Source of the DNA: Ardenticatenaceae bacterium
GTDB lineage: Bacteria; Chloroflexota; Anaerolineae; Promineifilales; Promineifilaceae
Direction of reading: 5' to 3'
Length of the DNA: 64,000 nt
Assembly (NCBI GenBank): GCA_020634435.1
Contig: JACKBS010000012.1
Span: forward strand, 248,001-312,000
Shown: piece by piece, positions 62,665-64,000 of the stretch
Layout of the letters: every line of letters begins with the position of its first letter
Numbering within the stretch: the first letter of the stretch is position 1
The notes under the pieces: model-generated
What the model was told of the DNA's origin: nothing
Seen by the model: only the letters and a program-made list of their open reading frames with translations
Database searches by the model: none
Made by a program: the position numbers and the translations under genes

Positions 62665-64000
62665 TTACTTGGACTTTTTGCTTGAGATATTTTTCCCTTT
62701 CTTAGCTAATTGCTTCGTATAGAAGCCTTCATCAGGAATAAACTCTATATTCTCATCAGCAAGACGCTCGATTTCGACCTTCTTCTCCTTTGATCGTACT
62801 GCGATTACCTTCGGTGTTTCCATTTCACGGTTGATACCCAATTCAGCAATCATTTCTTGCAATTCAGTAAAACCCTGTAATATAGACAAGTCCGCTGCCG
62901 ACAGTTGCGGGGGATGTGCTTCCGTAGCGGCCTCGGAAGAAACGTCTGGTTCACGGATCGTTTGGGTAGATGCTGGCCGTTTGGTTTCACAGAATGATTT
63001 CAAGCAATGACGCACAGCATCAACATTAATGCCAAATTCCTTGAGTCGTCTCTCAAGCTCAGGTTCGATTACGTTTCTATTCATGATACACTCCAATAGG
63101 CGACATAATTGTTTACTAATACCATGAAGATCATCGCCTGACACATCGCCGGGGAAAACGGGAGTCGAGTCAGCTCCCAAATGAACAGCTGCTGATAGCA
63201 CTTGTTCTCGGGTAAACGGTTTGCCGAAACGTGTTCGACCTGTCGCTTGAACACGAGCCGAATAGACACCCGCAACACTCGCCACGGTGGATGCTCGGTA
63301 ACGTCCTGGTTCATATTCCGTAAATGAAAGCGTCTTGATGCTCCCATCCGGACGAGTCAGATCGGCCGTTACCCTCGCACGGCGCTCTACGGGCTGATTG
63401 TATTCAGTCAGTCGAGCATAATAATCGAGCTTCGCCCCCGGTTCGTGATTGCTTTGCTGCACACTCACTTTCATATTTAGGTTTGAACGCGTCTGAACAA
63501 TCAGATTATAGAAGATATGGCGACGCTTCGATTTAAGGAATTCGATGACTTCTTGTCTTTCCTTGCGTAGTAATTCTTCAAGTCGCTGCTGATCGAATTT
63601 CATAAGCACATGCCAACATCCTACATGGCTGCCATTCACGTTGGTGGGTAGTGCCGGCAAATTAATCTTATAGAAGCTAGTTCTGCGATCTTCGACATAA
63701 GTAATGTTGGACAACATTGTTGCGTCATTACGACGAATAATTGTCCCGTCAGGGGTTTCCAGACAGAAATCTAATAGGCCTGGAAAGCGACTCAACACAA
63801 TAATATCGACATCGACATCCGCTTCCGTTACAAAGAAAGGAATATGATGTGTAGTGCCTAGAACCAGATGGCCTTGCGGATCAAGAATGATGTCTTGATT
63901 GGTAATGCCAGCTAACACTTGGATAAACAGCTTAGTAAGGAAGAACTCCTGCACCTGGCTGCTCATATCGCCCGTGATCAGCAGATCGCCATTATTATTC
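62665..64000 (-). CDS. C-terminal part of a large VWA/Ig-like protein (5' end outside window)
   Basis: At least 444 residues, open to the right edge; an internal ATG at 63966 is preceded in frame by NNNGDLLITGD, so the true start is probably beyond the window. The visible part has beta-rich modules (FLTKLFIQVLAGITNQDIIL, an Ig-like YARLTEYNQPVERRARVTA..YEPGRYRAS) like the regions after VWA domains in CLCA-type or surface proteins. A Cys-containing helical part follows, then a basic tail (KKGKNISSKKSK). The upstream VWA domain is an expectation, not seen. It is separated from the precursor operon by a strong terminator. Confidence 0.5.
   Translation of the reverse strand, partial: NNNGDLLITGDMSSQVQEFFLTKLFIQVLAGITNQDIILDPQGHLVLGTTHHIPFFVTEADVDVDIIVLSRFPGLLDFCLETPDGTIIRRNDATMLSNITYVEDRRTSFYKINLPALPTNVNGSHVGCWHVLMKFDQQRLEELLRKERQEVIEFLKSKRRHIFYNLIVQTRSNLNMKVSVQQSNHEPGAKLDYYARLTEYNQPVERRARVTADLTRPDGSIKTLSFTEYEPGRYRASTVASVAGVYSARVQATGRTRFGKPFTREQVLSAAVHLGADSTPVFPGDVSGDDLHGISKQLCRLLECIMNRNVIEPELERRLKEFGINVDAVRHCLKSFCETKRPASTQTIREPDVSSEAATEAHPPQLSAADLSILQGFTELQEMIAELGINREMETPKVIAVRSKEKKVEIERLADENIEFIPDEGFYTKQLAKKGKNISSKKSK

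Overview
The window reads as accessory DNA of a filamentous or biofilm-type Chloroflexota (Anaerolineae-like) bacterium. The lineage is an inference. It rests on the secreted beta-helix/propeller protein ending in a YLPLIV-type tail (7115-8833), on the mix of STAND NTPases, effector-associated domains, giant proteins and RiPP loci, and on a strongly repeated palindromic octamer ACGGCCGT. No rRNA, tRNA, CRISPR array or core housekeeping operon was seen.

Layout. (1) 1-6745 is a G+C-richer block with conjugation-type ATPases (a VirB4-like protein cut by the window edge and a degenerate partner), a stand-alone AAA/DUF234-type ATPase behind a promoter and an AGTATNATACT repeat cluster, and an unrecognised DNA-metabolism-like protein behind a hairpin-rich leader. 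(2) 7115-9700 holds the secreted beta-helix protein and IS3 debris. (3) 9786-18750 is a class II lanthipeptide locus: a divergent HTH/NB-ARC/TPR regulator, an HlyD N-terminal fragment, a C39-peptidase ABC exporter, a 69-aa precursor, an intercistronic hairpin and LanM. (4) 19052-28679 is an integration hot spot: a tyrosine recombinase bracketed by direct repeats, a frameshifted second recombinase, then ISAs1-, ISKra4-, IS630- and IS4-type elements. The first two of these IS elements sit in the same CTATATGG tandem repeat. (5) 28861-33529 encodes an EAD-nSTAND1-TM protein, a TPR partner and an EAD-like multi-pass membrane protein. (6) 33965-52501 is one leftward operon of only three genes: 142 aa, 3375 aa and 2656 aa. 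(7) 53243-57343 holds an EAD-TIR-FGE fusion, a broken IS982-like element and an MBL-fold hydrolase. (8) 58400-64000 is a second, atypical lanthipeptide-type locus. It has a separate HopA1/LanKC-lyase-like protein, an RRE-like/kinase/LanC fusion with a CCG zinc motif, a 152-aa Cys/Thr-rich candidate precursor with a coiled-coil tail, and the end of a large surface-type protein.

How the parts may work together. Two independent lanthipeptide pathways lie about 40 kb apart. In both, a hairpin separates the precursor from the first synthetase gene, which would give high precursor and low enzyme expression. Four proteins (pentapeptide-repeat, STAND, membrane, TIR-FGE) carry related N-terminal effector-associated domains, as expected for a dispersed signalling or immunity network joined by EAD-EAD contacts. 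The best candidates for undescribed biology are the split lyase / RRE-kinase-LanC pathway with its long precursor (58400-62496) and the giant-protein operon (33965-52501).
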